From Sipunculus nudus (taxonomy: Eukaryota; Annelida; Sipuncula; Golfingiida; Sipunculidae), in NCBI GenBank assembly GCA_026874595.1, contig CM049309.1:16880576-16944575 (forward strand): 64,000 nt of DNA, in the 5' to 3' direction. Made by a program: the position numbers and the translations under genes. Numbering within the stretch: the stretch's first letter is position 1; each line of letters starts with the position of its first letter. Shown piece by piece: positions 38,430 to 49,531 of the stretch. Under the pieces are notes generated by a model that worked only from the letters and a program-made list of their open reading frames with translations, was not told the DNA's origin and made no database searches.

Positions 38430-39948
38430 ATTCTGATTTTTCTCCATTACCAAATTTGTATTCATCACGCATACGTGATCTGTTTATATTAGGTTCCGTA
38501 ACAATTCAAGAACATTTAAAGATTAAGACAAATTAATCATTGAAATCGGTAGTCATGAATAGAAAGATGAAGGATGTAATTTTTATATGCTCTCTGAATT
38601 AAGGTTTCTTTATTCATCCATTAGAAAAAAACTAAAATTCAGAGAATTCAGAATGCATAATGTAGATATAAGCGCGAACCTATGCAGTTCAGTTGGAAAT
38701 TCTTTCAATGAGCGGCACTTTTCATCATTCGCTGCCCGGATAGGGTGCAAACCAGGTACCTAATGTTCATTACTTTAGCCGCTGTGACGATCTAATTTAC
38801 ATACTCTCTGACACATGAGTTTAGATACGGAGTTTCTCTTACTTCTATTCTCATGGCTACATTACTATTGGCAGGGCTCCAAGTATTTAATGAAACAAAA
38901 GTTCTCTGAAATTTCCCTGATGAAAATTCCATGATTATGATTTCGCCAATCACACCCTAGCTGATTCGTTTGGACATAGAAATAAAATATAGCGATCTGA
39001 CAACTTTCTCTTAGTGGCCAATTATATTACAAGTTTCCGATCTGAAGCATTTTTTTGCATGATTTCCAGGACGGCATGGAACCCTTTGTTAGAAACGTAT
39101 CATGCGTGCAGTTAGTATGTTCCAGAAAATGCGGCGTCAGCCCGTAGCGGATAAGATATTGGTGGGTGGGTCCCGGAAGTACTGGTCCCTGTACTTTCCA
39201 GGGCAGAACCTTTTTTGTAAGGGTCTCAAACCTATTTTTTTCGGACCTGAGGACTTTTTTAAAGGGACTCTCATCATACCTCCTGGCTTAGACCACTCTT
39301 TTTCCAACTTCCTGGATCTTCCCCTGCTCTATCTAGTTTTGGTTCAAATATAAGACGGCACAGGTTGTCTTGTTGAATCTAAAAATCACCAATCCCTGAT
39401 AATTACATGGCATGAGTATAAATGTATCATCGACTGAATTTGCCATGTAATGAATCTGTGGTTTGTGAACGAGTATCATACTCTCGAGCAAACTTTGGAC
39501 AAATACGCCCTGCCTGTTCATACGACTGTGCGTTTATTAAAATATCATATTCATCTTAAAGTGTTTGAAAAAAAATATTATTATTTGCTTACATTCAAAC
39601 CATTATTATATAAAACAATATATAAGTAACATAAGTATAACGGTCATTTCACCCGAATTCAAATCATGTTAAATTTGACGGGTTAATATTTCTTTAGAAG
39701 AATTCAAGTAACTTGTTCTTATGGGTTGTTTCAATGGATAATTCCACAAAAATGCATGCACTGAATGAACGCATCTCCTTGTCCATTTGGTATTAAAGGG
39801 AACGAGTTATTTCTAAGGATGGCCGTGAATGGCGTTATAATTCATAAATAAATCAATATTTTCAACCAGTTTTGAGATTGTATTTTATTTGTACGATATT
39901 TACCGTTTCGTTACATGACTATGTTAACCCTTTACTTTCTTCTTTCAG
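38430..39948. other. Non-coding stretch before the start-codon exon
   Basis: No exon is recognised. The 39102-39353 plus frame looks repeat-derived. Its end (TTTTTCCAACTTCCTGGATC, ~39299) resembles the inverted hAT-like terminus at 22.2 and 55.35 kb. Confidence 0.35.
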
Positions 39949-39991
39949 TGAGCCAGAAGAGGAGAACGATATGGGAGACGTAGCGGGGACA
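39949..39991 (+). CDS. Start-codon exon of a single-pass membrane protein (exon 2 of the model)
   Basis: This 43-nt exon lies between a strong acceptor (TACTTTCTTCTTTCAG) and a consensus donor (GTAAGT). It contributes the proposed start ATG at 39971. G at -3 and G at +4 make a favourable initiation context. The coding part gives seven residues, M-G-D-V-A-G-T, and ends in phase 0. This fits the phase-0 start of the transmembrane exon at 49386. The same frame upstream (GAG CCA GAA GAG GAG AAC GAT) stays open to the acceptor. If the candidate exon at 25955-26066 precedes it, an in-frame TGA lies just beyond, supporting ATG 39971 as the first codon. Otherwise the protein may extend further 5'. 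The exon is short, so its support comes mostly from splice signals and phase fit. Confidence 0.6.
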
Positions 39992-40316
39992 GTAAGTCAT
40001 TTTATTACACTTTTACAACAAATGATTTTAACACTAGATAGGTTGTCTGAGCCTACACGTCTACCTCCGCTAGAGTCCTGTTCAAACTGTAATGGGTTCT
40101 ACACCTGATAGGCCTGTGTGTATCACTGATCACTAATATTTGTTAGATTGCAGCTGTAGGTCAGTTCCAAAGCAAAGATGGACTTTGAAAGAAATTAAAA
40201 TAAATTAAAAACATATTATGGTGATCCATAAAAAGGTCCAAAATTTAGGTGTTTTCTGACAAACCAGACTGTCAGCTTACCAACCAAGGTAAAAAAAAAC
40301 CTCTAAACCTTGAGTG

Positions 40317-40318
<2 letters not shown>

Positions 40319-40394
<76 letters not shown>
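40319..40394. repeat. (TA)n microsatellite
   Basis: Seventy-six nt of uninterrupted TA immediately before a SINE-like body. It gives long Ile-Tyr frames on both strands that should not be annotated as genes. Confidence 0.95.
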
Positions 40395-40395
<1 letters not shown>

Positions 40396-40850
40396 GTGCT
40401 GAACTATGGATAGCAAGGATGTGGGTTCGAATCACGTTCAGACCGCCTTCCTCGCTAAGACTCATGGCCAAATGCTTTACCACAAGGATGAGCTCTCTCC
40501 ACCAAGGAGTGGTATTGGTTATGCACTGGCGCAGGCAAAATGTAGAATGGATAAACAATATGGCGTCTCTGAAGGTGTATGCTGGGGTGTATACTCCCAA
40601 GGGCACCGAGGTATAAACAAGAATAAACAAGTGGCGCCGGAAATCGAGGAAGGGATAAGTAGAAAGTCTTATTGGACTGCTACTATAAGGTTTGATTTAT
40701 TTATGGATGTCTAGACAGATGTCAAAGTCATACCACTTTAAGTGTCTTTGACATGTAAAAGTGGGATGAGATTTCACGGAAATTTCCATTTGGGACTCGA
40801 ACTCCGACCGTCCAATCACGTTACAGCTATTGACCGTGACATTCTGCTTA
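40395..40850 (+). repeat. SINE-like block with two tRNA T-arm-like motifs
   Basis: GTGGGTTCGAATCACGTTC at ~40421-40439 closely matches a Pol III B box on the + strand. On the - strand, GGAGTTCGAGTCCC at ~40795-40808 is a second one. The block between is GC-richer and carries frames of up to 102 codons without known motifs. It may be two SINE relics facing each other, the first with a TA tract at its 5' side. Confidence 0.45.
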
Positions 40851-41084
40851 GGTTAAAAACATAAACGTTTACGTTCAGCACAAAGTTTTTGCCCTTGACG
40901 GCGGTTGAACAGAAATGTTTCTTGGAAAACTCCGTTATGATGTGACATCAGCTCCCGAAGGAAAATACCAAGCCCTTCAACGCCCATCACCACTTGATGA
41001 GCACATGACAAGAAATTCGTAGCTGCTTCAGAAACTTGCATAATTCCTGGAATGTTTGAAGTTCAAATATTTTAGACCTTCAGA

Positions 41085-41660
41085 CCGTTATTTTTTTGGA
41101 CTCGAGATCGGACTCGAGCTCTATTTTTTAAGTATTCGGACTAAAGAGTCCTAGGGCTTGTACCCTAAGTCTAACTGGGGGGGGGGGGTAAGGACTCCGG
41201 TAATCTTGAATGAAGAAGAAAAACACTGTATTAATGTAAAAGCATATTAATGCCTTTACGTTAAAGAGACTAATAGGCCTACAAAAAAAAACTGTTATTA
41301 CCAAGCTGTACTTTGACATCAGGAGCTAAATTCTGTGAAACACTCAAGTAAAATATTCAGTTTGCCTGAATATATAAAAATATACATAGCAATCTCAAAT
41401 TTTCATTAAAATTTCTTTTAAAAAGGAGATTTGTATTGGGCTCGGACTCGGGTTTCAAGTGGCTCGGACTCGGGTTTCAAGTGGCTCGGACTCGGGTTTC
41501 AAGTGGCTCGGACTCGGGTTTCAAGTGGCTCGGACTCGGGTTTCACGTGGCTCGGACTCAAAGAAGGTCGAATAGGACTCGGACCTCAAGAACTCGATCG
41601 GACCTGGACTCGGACGCGAATGGCTTGGACTCCGAGTTGCGCTCAAACTCGATACTTAGG
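41085..41660. repeat. GGACTCG-arm repeat element, copy 2, with a clean 22-bp array
   Basis: The left arm (~41098-41160) contains GGACTCGAG-type motifs and a poly-G run (~41177-41187). An AT-rich core with CACTCAAGTAAAA follows (~41320-41430). The right arm has six CTCGGACTCGGGTTTCAAGTGG units at an exact 22-bp step (starts 41441, 41463, 41485, 41507, 41529, 41551), then degenerate GGACTCGGAC sequence to ~41640. The arm-core-arm layout matches 9362-9830. Confidence 0.75.
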
Positions 41661-42747
41661 ATTCGAATACAACAGAGGGTATAACCAGGACGGTTATCTT
41701 AATTCCGTTGTTCGGCGCATTAAACATTTCGCATCGCCTGAACAGGATGATCTTATGATATGTGATAATTAATTCAGTATCTGTCATACAAAATTTCTTC
41801 TTGGAACCTCACTAAGGTCCAAGGATGAAGCGGTTATGTCAGTAGCACTCTAATATTTATCATTTGATCTTTTAACATATTTACTTCACCTGAAGATTAG
41901 GCAACCTACAGTGCATTTACATAATTGTCTGAATGTCAGTGGTGAATTACATTTGGTATATATATAATATATAACTTGTGGTCGACATGACTTCCCTGAT
42001 GAGGAATATTAAACCAAGCTATTCAGTTACAAAACTTAGGATGAATTTTAGAGAAATATTGTGTTAGCATGATTGAAATATAGATAAAAGGGTCCACGGA
42101 TGTACTAGAAATAATTAATACAAACACTAGGCAAAATCCGTTTTAATGAATAACGTACTCTAAAATGAGTAAAATTTTCAATTTGCGTCTTTTTTAATCA
42201 AAATCGAGCCTATGGTAATTGTATACATTTATCTATCATTAAAACAATAAGCTTACAGTAAACACAAGCCTTGAGGACATCATGATTTACAAAAGCGTGA
42301 GCACATTGAAAAGCGGGAATAAAATGTTGTAGTTTGTATAATGAAGTTAGTTGCGATATGCGTGGGAAGGCCTTTTTTCCAATAATCTAATTTGTTTAAA
42401 ACATATCGCCCACGACTATTTGGTTGGTGTTGAACACGAGATCACTTCTATTCCCTGTGACAATGCGAAGGCGGTTACACGCAGCTCACTGATTCATTTA
42501 ATCATATGTATATTATTTTTCCACTTCTCATTTATTTGTTTCTATTTAGAATTTCAATGTCAGAGCTGGTCAGTTGGAAGTAAAACCGTGTATTTCCGTG
42601 TATAGCTTGAATATTTGTACCCCGTATACCCACACCTGATCATCCCTGCTTCGTATATTTGTTCTTCATTCGTTCGTGTCTTCTATATCTGTAACTTATT
42701 TCATTCATCCTTAACAATTATATAATCTCGGATATTTTTTCCTCGAT

Positions 42748-42749
<2 letters not shown>

Positions 42750-42816
<67 letters not shown>

Positions 42817-42821
42817 TATAT
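42750..42821. repeat. (TA)n microsatellite
   Basis: About 72 nt of TA with one CA interruption near the 3' end. Confidence 0.95.
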
Positions 42822-43775
42822 GTTTAATCGTTACTCGTCGATTTTTCATCGATCCTTATCCGATCATCCGTTCCTCATATATCCGCATTTTACATATCCA
42901 TAACTCGTGTGCCTGTATCTCCTATATTCATACCTAATCATCGATTGCCTCAAATAGCCGTATCATGGGTTTACGTTTCTCGCATGTCCTTTACTCAAAT
43001 ATCCTTGACTCGTATATCCCTTAACTACTACATACATAACTCATACATGAGAACATCCATAAATCGAAGGAAAGAAAGTTAATTATTAGGGATCCACCCA
43101 GGCGGATACCCTATATAGTAATCCCGTTTCTGTCCGTCTGTCCGGCCGACCCACTCTTTCGCGCGCATTAATTTAAAAACATTTAACAAGGATTTTCACC
43201 CTTGAGGGAATGGGCCTATAGAAATTCAGATAAGTAAGAAATACAATTTGGTCTCAAAATTGTAAAAATGTTACCTAAAAAATATTCGATTAATTCAGTT
43301 AGTGTCAGCGAACGACACCGCCCCTATCTTTTTTGTTCTGGCTACAACTACGTTATATTTCGAATGGTATTGCAAAATTGCATTGTACCAAAAATATTGT
43401 TTATAGCAGAATCCACAGTCTCTTTGCTATACATGGACGTAAGATTTTACAAATTTTTTTTCGTAAATGAGTCGGCATTCTCATTTATTTTGTTATAAAA
43501 CATTTCCTTCCCTTTATCTTGACGATTTTGTTTTAAATATATGAAATTACATAAAATACATGAACGTATTGGTACATATTGTCTGTACATGTATTTACAC
43601 ATTTATTTTGATATGTACCACCATCAAACAGACAGATATGTATAGAATCAAAACAAAGAGAAATACGGAAAATAAAAAAAGAGAGATAGATCAGTGGCCT
43701 ATCCAGGATTTGAAAATAGAGGGGGCGCAGCCCTAAAAGTCGGGAAAGGGGGCTGTTCTGCGTCTTTTAGACATG

Positions 43776-43778
<3 letters not shown>

Positions 43779-43824
<46 letters not shown>
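43779..43824. repeat. (TA)n microsatellite
   Basis: About 46 nt of TA, directly downstream of a GGGGGCGCAGCCC-type block that resembles the hAT-like dispersed sequences. Confidence 0.95.
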
Positions 43825-43825
<1 letters not shown>

Positions 43826-45263
43826 CTCTGAAGAAAAACAACACTGTTAATTCACAACAGTCTGTTTCACGGGGTGCGACCCGATCATCAGGTGAATGTG
43901 GTTAGAATGAAGCTAACGGCGTGGTTTGAAAAGCCGAGACTTTACGAGATTACGAGATTATGCTTTGTGCGGTTCGGGGCGGGGGGGGGGGGGGGCATGT
44001 GAAAGACTGACACTGATCCTATTTTCCTCGGGTGCACAATAGGATTGGTCGGAGTACACGTGCGATACTGGAACATAACAGGGCAGGGCAAAGAGGTTAT
44101 TTATTGTTGTAAATTATATATATAATACAAAGATATATATATAATATATGTATTAATATTTTTTTTGATTATATTGATATTCCACAAAGTCCTATCAGTA
44201 GGAAGCTAGCATATTTAAATTTGTTTGAAAACACTGCGTGGCTGTTAATGGTCTCGTACTAAACATATCAAATATTGTTAGTTCGTGCATAATTATTATG
44301 ATTATTATATGTAATTTTGTAAAGTATCTAATTCAAGTTGTTTATTATGTTAAACGTGGAATCCTCATATATATATATATATATATTGCATTATTTGAAC
44401 AACGAGAAATACATGCATCAATAAGTTAAGTGTTGTAACTTAATTGTAACTTTTAAGTAGAAGATGGTCAGCACACATGTAAAAGAACTGAAATGGACTA
44501 ACTATTATATGTCACTGAATCTGTCAAAGGATACTACATCTATTTTTCATGTAGAGCTTCTGATAATGAATTCCATAATATAGGTTTTCGTAGATAAATT
44601 ATTTTTTCAGAAATTAGGTTCGAACTATAGCCAGTTGGAGTTTAAGAGAAATAAAGATAGTCTGACCTGAGGTAATTAAAGTACATAAACACAAGAAATA
44701 TTAGAAGTGAAAAATACTCATTGACTGTTATTTGCATAGCATTTTCAGGTTTATATTATTATTGAAAATGCAGCTTTCTGACATAAAGCCTGGCCATATA
44801 GCTCCAGTGACGGTAGCTGAGTATTTAGTGGTGATTTTAACTAACCCAGAATCAAGAAATAGGAAGCTTTCATATAGTCTCTTGGTGTATTCCAGGGTTA
44901 ATTTTAAAAACGAGGCATAGCAAGCGTTTTGTGAAAGTTCAAATAGCTTGCATGGATTGTTTAACAGTTTTTGGCCATCCACCATCATGTTACAGAACAA
45001 TCACATGGTTTGGAGACTTCACTTCTGCGCACAAAATAGAAAAGAGAAATAGTAAAAAACATGAGAGAAATGTGTAAGTATATAATCTGTTTAGATTAAT
45101 TGTAGAAATTTTCAGTGTCCGACATTCTTTGATTTACATTACGAACACTATCTTGCTAAGCTTTTGTTCTTTCTTCACAAAATTTCAACAACTACAACAA
45201 AACTAGTTTCTCTTTAGGTCAATAGGAACCTTTAGAACTGATAATAAATATACATTATTATAT

Positions 45264-45308
<45 letters not shown>

Positions 45309-46511
45309 TTACATTACAGACAAGATCTTTCTTGTTTTTCTTCTTTCTTTTCCATATGGGAATAACATTACCATAACCGCGCATAGAGAAACATGAAAAT
45401 ATTTTTTTTACTTAAAACGCCATAGTTCATATCTGTGTGTGTGCGTACTCAATTAAAATAAAATTTGAGTTAACTAACATAACACTTGCCAGTAGATGAC
45501 TGGTATAAGTGTTAGCAGAATTTTAGGGGGGCGCGCGCCCCTTTGCGCCCCCCCCCCCCTATGAATACGCCCCTGCAGTTATACGCATCTCAAGCGGACT
45601 AATTCCGTTTGCTGAAGGCGTTGGAACAAAATCCCGTGTAAAGGTACAAATATAATATTTTGCATGAAGAATTATGAATCAGCAGGTAATGTTGACTAAA
45701 AATAAATACCTTTTAAGACGTTTATATGAAGATCAATGGACCACAAGCGACCCACTGTGAGTAAACCCGTGTGATATTTACTTGGAGACGGCATAACATT
45801 TACACCAATTTACATCATTGATCATAACTAAAATAACTTTGCTCATTCATTATTCCTGACTTCGGAAACTGTCAAATCAATGTATTCACTTTTGTCAGGG
45901 TTGTTATATCTAAATACCTTCCCCAGGCGTGCAGGTTTGTACGGCCCACGCGGCTTCGTGTTTACATTCCCCATGGCTTTATGTTTGCCCTGATGAAATT
46001 GCCTTCCGCCCACTACTGGACATACTCTCTTTACAAAACCGAACTCCCCACTGGGTCACTGAGACCACCAATGTTAAAAGATTAACTCCATGATTAATGA
46101 TAACAATAATCCTCTTTCTATGTTCTCTTTTTTCCCCCTCTTTCTTTTTGTTTGTCTTTCCTGTCTTTGTTTTCTGTAGGTAATAACTATAATCCTTCTT
46201 TTCTTTTTGTTCTTTTTCTCAGATATTTTCTTTTCTCTTTATTTTTGTCTATCCGGTTTTTCCTGTCTTTGCTGTCTGTCTGTCTGTCTCTCTCTCTCTT
46301 GCTCTCTCCACAAGTGTATTCCTTTATATCTTTTTTTTCTTTATGTATCAAGATTTTTCTCATTCTGTCTGTCGGCTGAAATATGTCTTTCTTTTAGTCT
46401 CTCTCCGTCTGCTGTTTAACGGATAATCCTCAATTAAGTGTCCGAGTGATCGTTTGTCTACCAGTGTGTATACATGTAAAAACAAGCCTTATGTAAATTT
46501 CTTTCCATCGT

Positions 46512-46512
<1 letters not shown>

Positions 46513-46553
<41 letters not shown>
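46513..46553. repeat. (CT)n microsatellite
   Basis: About 40 nt of uninterrupted CT. Confidence 0.95.
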
Positions 46554-46557
<4 letters not shown>

Positions 46558-46795
46558 CATATATATAGGTAATACATAATTGATTAATAACAGTCAAAAT
46601 ATTTCGGTCCGTTATTCAAAATTGGAAATAAAATGTATTCCAACAAATCAAGGAAAACAATATTTTTATTAAAAGGTAAACATAATAATGATATTACCCA
46701 AGGTATTGCCTTGGTGCAAGGATGAGAAATATACACCGGGGAACCCGGACTCCATACTCCGCCTTGAATATGGTCCTATGATTTTGTGAAGCGGT

Positions 46796-46815
46796 CCTTC
46801 TGGTATACCAGAAGG
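46796..46815. other. Perfect 20-bp palindrome
   Basis: CCTTCTGGTATACCAGAAGG equals its own reverse complement with no spacer. About 110 bp upstream, CCAAGG-TATTG-CCTTGG makes another short hairpin. They may belong to one decayed inverted-repeat element, or the palindrome could be a dimeric protein-binding site. Confidence 0.8.
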
Positions 46816-46819
46816 TACA

Positions 46820-49003
46820 TATAAAAGAGTCATTCAGGATAAGATGCAAATTAAACCATGTTCACTCTACCTATCTATCCCTTATTTCTCGGTTGCCATA
46901 CATGTGGAGTGTCCTGGTTATGTAATATATGTTACAAAAGCGTGTTATCATGAAGAGAAGAGCAGAAGACCATCACTGCCACAGCCACATTGACAATTAA
47001 GGCATGAACTCTAGTCACCAGTGATCTGACGTGTGACCTGACCCTTTTGGTGTATCAGAGTATTTCATTAATTTTTGTTGTAAATAAATCTATTCCAAAA
47101 CATTTTAATTCATGAAAAATATTTAAGAGCTGATGAAAATATGTGGCTAAAATGTCTTTTTAAAGTTTATGGCTATTTTTTAAGTGTTAAATAAATTTGC
47201 CTATGGAACTAATATTAACTATAATTCATTTGGAACGTTACACATGTGACAAATAATAAACATAAAACATGGCAGGCCACATGAAATCAACAGGAGTAGA
47301 TATTTTAGCATTATTTCTAGATAAAAGTACTCCTATAACATTTATTATTGCTTCAGAACAGTTCAGTAGCTATTATTGGTAAGAAACTTGCTTAACTGCC
47401 TCCGTTTTCTCCCTTTTTTGCAAATATCCAAACGTACCCTTGGTACGCTTTTCAATAAGAGGATACCCATAATTAAAATCTTATTTCAATTAAGATGCCA
47501 TATCAACCCAAAATGTAAAAGTACAAAATAAGATTACAAAAACAAATCGATTATCGCTTTAACGCTAAATAAAATCAGTGTAAGTATCAAGGTCTAGGGA
47601 AAAATACGTCATTCCGCTGGACAATACATAGAGTAGCTTCTGACGAACGCACTTCAGTCCTTTCTGTCGTTAATAGTAGTACTGTATGGGGCTCCAAGAA
47701 TACGGTTTTATCATGACCGCCCACCAGCCACCCTCTTTTGTCTCCGTGGGAAGTTTTCAATGCAAATGTGGGACCAGCGAGAAAAACCGGTAGAACACCA
47801 CAGATTAACATAACTGCACGAAGTTGTGCGAGGGGACTGACGTGGCTGCTTTGTTGACGTGCGATAACAGCGTCACCCTGTATTGAATTAGTACGGGTTG
47901 ACTGTATGTCTGCAGTTCTGTTGAGTGTTGAGCAGCATTACTAGAGGTGTTTGAGAACATGGGACTATTGCGCACAAGGATGGACATGGATACAGTCGTA
48001 AATGTTTGTTTGGCTCATTTAACTTCGTCTTTTTATATCGTCCTTGTCGTGTCTGCTGTACTCTCTTGTTGTTTTGTCTGTGGATATCTGTATCTGTGTC
48101 GTACCTATGATTTTTTAACTATTAGTAATAGATCTTTTGATCAATAACGCAGTAATGACGTGTAGCAAAAATATCCGCCGCAAATATCAAAGGTTATGTT
48201 TATATAGGATGGAACTTGAAAAGCATGTGTGTTCAATAGAGTGTCAATCAGTTAACCACGCATCACTCATTCAATATATCCGTTCTCTTGCTCTCACTTT
48301 CTTTTCATATATGTTTGCTTGTTTTTTTTCCCTTAAAATTTCTTTTATCAATATTTGATATGATAGTGTATAATGATAACAGTGACGTTGTTAAAACATG
48401 GGGAAACTGATTTTGAAAGATATTATTGTGCATTTAGTGACACTTGATTTCAGAAGACTAAGGCATTTAGAGAAAATTAGAAGATCCGTGTGACGTATAC
48501 GTGTATAGATTAAGGGAGACTTAGGACACTAGAAAATAAGTTAGATAAATGGATATCGGTCAACAATAGTGTCTAGAATAGTTTAGCAATAGTTTTAAGG
48601 TTTAGCGCTACTATGTATGATGTAGGATATCCTTTTGGATTGAGATATTTGAGAAAGCAAAGTGGCTTATTCAAGTGAGACAAAAACAGACATGGAAAAA
48701 CAACATATAGGTATTTTGAATTGCGAAGGACTTTAGACAGCGTTATCATTTGAACGCTCTGGGATTTCAGACGACACAGTAAGGAATAAAACTTTTTAGA
48801 CCAGTTTTGTTTCTCCTTTTGGTATTATTGAATTTCATTGAATCTGGCAGCAGAAACCACAATCTTATGAGGTGTAAATGTTGTTGATATCACCGATAAG
48901 AATACCTTTGTTAATAAGATAACCTTTGTTGAAGGGTCTTAGATCTTGAAAAAAGTACTGGAACACGGACACCATTAAATCTGATATTGTATTTCTATTA
49001 TCG
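46820..49003. other. Non-coding intronic stretch
   Basis: No exon is supported. A minus-strand frame at 47587-47811 starts with a hydrophobic, signal-peptide-like stretch. It lacks splice context or a recognisable domain, so I leave it uncalled. The rest is AT-rich. Confidence 0.4.
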
Positions 49004-49385
49004 AGTCCCTCCTTGAAAGAACTGTGACGCGGACACCGTTCATCACTATAATGGTACTCGTGGCGACATCGTTATAACATTTATAACATCCTTTTTACAG
49101 AGTCCCTCCGTGGAAAGAAATGTGATGCGGACACCTTTCATCACTATAGTGGTACTCGTGACGACATCGTTATAACATTTATAACATCCTTGACACGGAA
49201 ATGTGACACGGACACCGTTCATCACTATAGCGGTACTCGTGACGTCACAATTATAACATTAATAGCATACGTTTCACATTCTAGTAGTCCCTCTATGGAA
49301 AGTAATGGGACGCGGACATCGTCAATCACTTTAGTGGTACTCGTGGCATCACACAATTATAACATTTATAACATTCGTTTTACAG
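49004..49385 (+). repeat. Tandem truncated copies of the transmembrane exon (pseudo-exons)
   Basis: Four copies of the exon's first ~62 nt stand directly upstream of the real exon: ~49004, ~49101, ~49191 (5'-truncated) and ~49286. Each is followed by a spacer like ATTATAACATTTATAACATC, and two spacers end in TTTTACAG. The unit is intron 3' end plus exon 5' half, about 97 bp. Each copy lacks the membrane-spanning half and the donor. The 49101 copy keeps a near-intact acceptor and open frame, but would hit TAA after ~24 codons. The 49004 copy is frameshifted. They arose by local tandem duplication and could act as decoy acceptors. Confidence 0.85.
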
Positions 49386-49531
49386 AGTCCCTCCGTGGAA
49401 AGAAATGTGACGCGGACACCGTTCATCACTATAGTGGTACTCGTGGCGGGGGTGGCTGGAGGCCTCATCTTCGTTATCTCTGTCATCTTGTTCTGTAAAT
49501 ATTGCATGAAACGAAAGAAGGTCCTTAAAAG
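49386..49531 (+). CDS. Transmembrane exon of a single-pass membrane protein (exon 3 of the model)
   Basis: This 146-nt exon runs from TTTTACAG to GTGAGT. It encodes residues 8-55 of the model plus two bases of codon 56. The residues before the membrane carry an N-glycosylation sequon (N14-V15-T16). Residues ~20-43 are a continuous hydrophobic helix with a small-residue GVAGG stretch (G29 and G33 spaced as in GxxxG). A C-K-Y-C-M-K-R-K-K-V-L-K segment follows, with two candidate palmitoylation cysteines and strong positive charge. By the positive-inside rule this predicts the N-terminus outside or luminal and the C-terminus cytosolic. The layout resembles synaptotagmin N-termini, but many single-pass proteins share it. 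The exon ends in phase 2, matching the exon at 61059. Its first half is copied in the tandem array immediately upstream. Confidence 0.8.

Larger units (their letters stand above)
26067..39948 (+). other. Candidate intron between the UTR exon and the start-codon exon
   Basis: About 13.9 kb with GT-AG ends if the upstream exon is real. It is filled with repeats: the 26.7-27.1 kb family, a TA-tailed element, the 54-bp minisatellite, the pentamer tract and the LTR-like block. No coding exon was recognised inside. The long plus-strand frame at 33046-33378 has no recognisable motif. Confidence 0.35.
41770..46500. other. Non-coding intronic stretch rich in simple repeats
   Basis: No exon is recognised. 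Contents include TA tracts (42750-42821, 43779-43824, 44369-44388, 45266-45309), a repeat-like block near 43106-43160 (GGATCCACCCAGGCGGATAC) and a G15 run at 43981-43995. There is also a pyrimidine-rich stretch at ~46120-46410, and a GGGGGGCGCGCGCCCC palindromic block next to poly-C at ~45527-45559. Confidence 0.4.
39992..49385 (+). other. Intron 2 (phase 0)
   Basis: About 9.4 kb from GTAAGT to TTTTACAG. It contains a SINE-like block, GGACTCG-arm copy 2, four long TA tracts, an inverted-repeat block and, at its 3' end, the truncated exon copies described separately. No other coding exon was recognised. Confidence 0.55.

Noticed and set aside
40277-40714. Long Ile-Tyr-rich open frames on both strands across the TA tract
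   Set aside because: They are produced by the TA dinucleotide repeat and the adjoining SINE-like block. There is no conserved domain or splice context. The same applies to frames at 22906-23121, 25597-25785 and 19086-19337.
41431-41772. 113-codon frame with repeated Leu-Gly-Phe/Ser-Gly-Ser units
   Set aside because: It is a translation of the 22-bp satellite; the repeat explains it fully in several frames.
47587-47811. Minus-strand frame with a signal-peptide-like start
   Set aside because: Only the hydrophobic start is suggestive. There are no cysteine pattern, splice sites or downstream domain to support a secreted protein.
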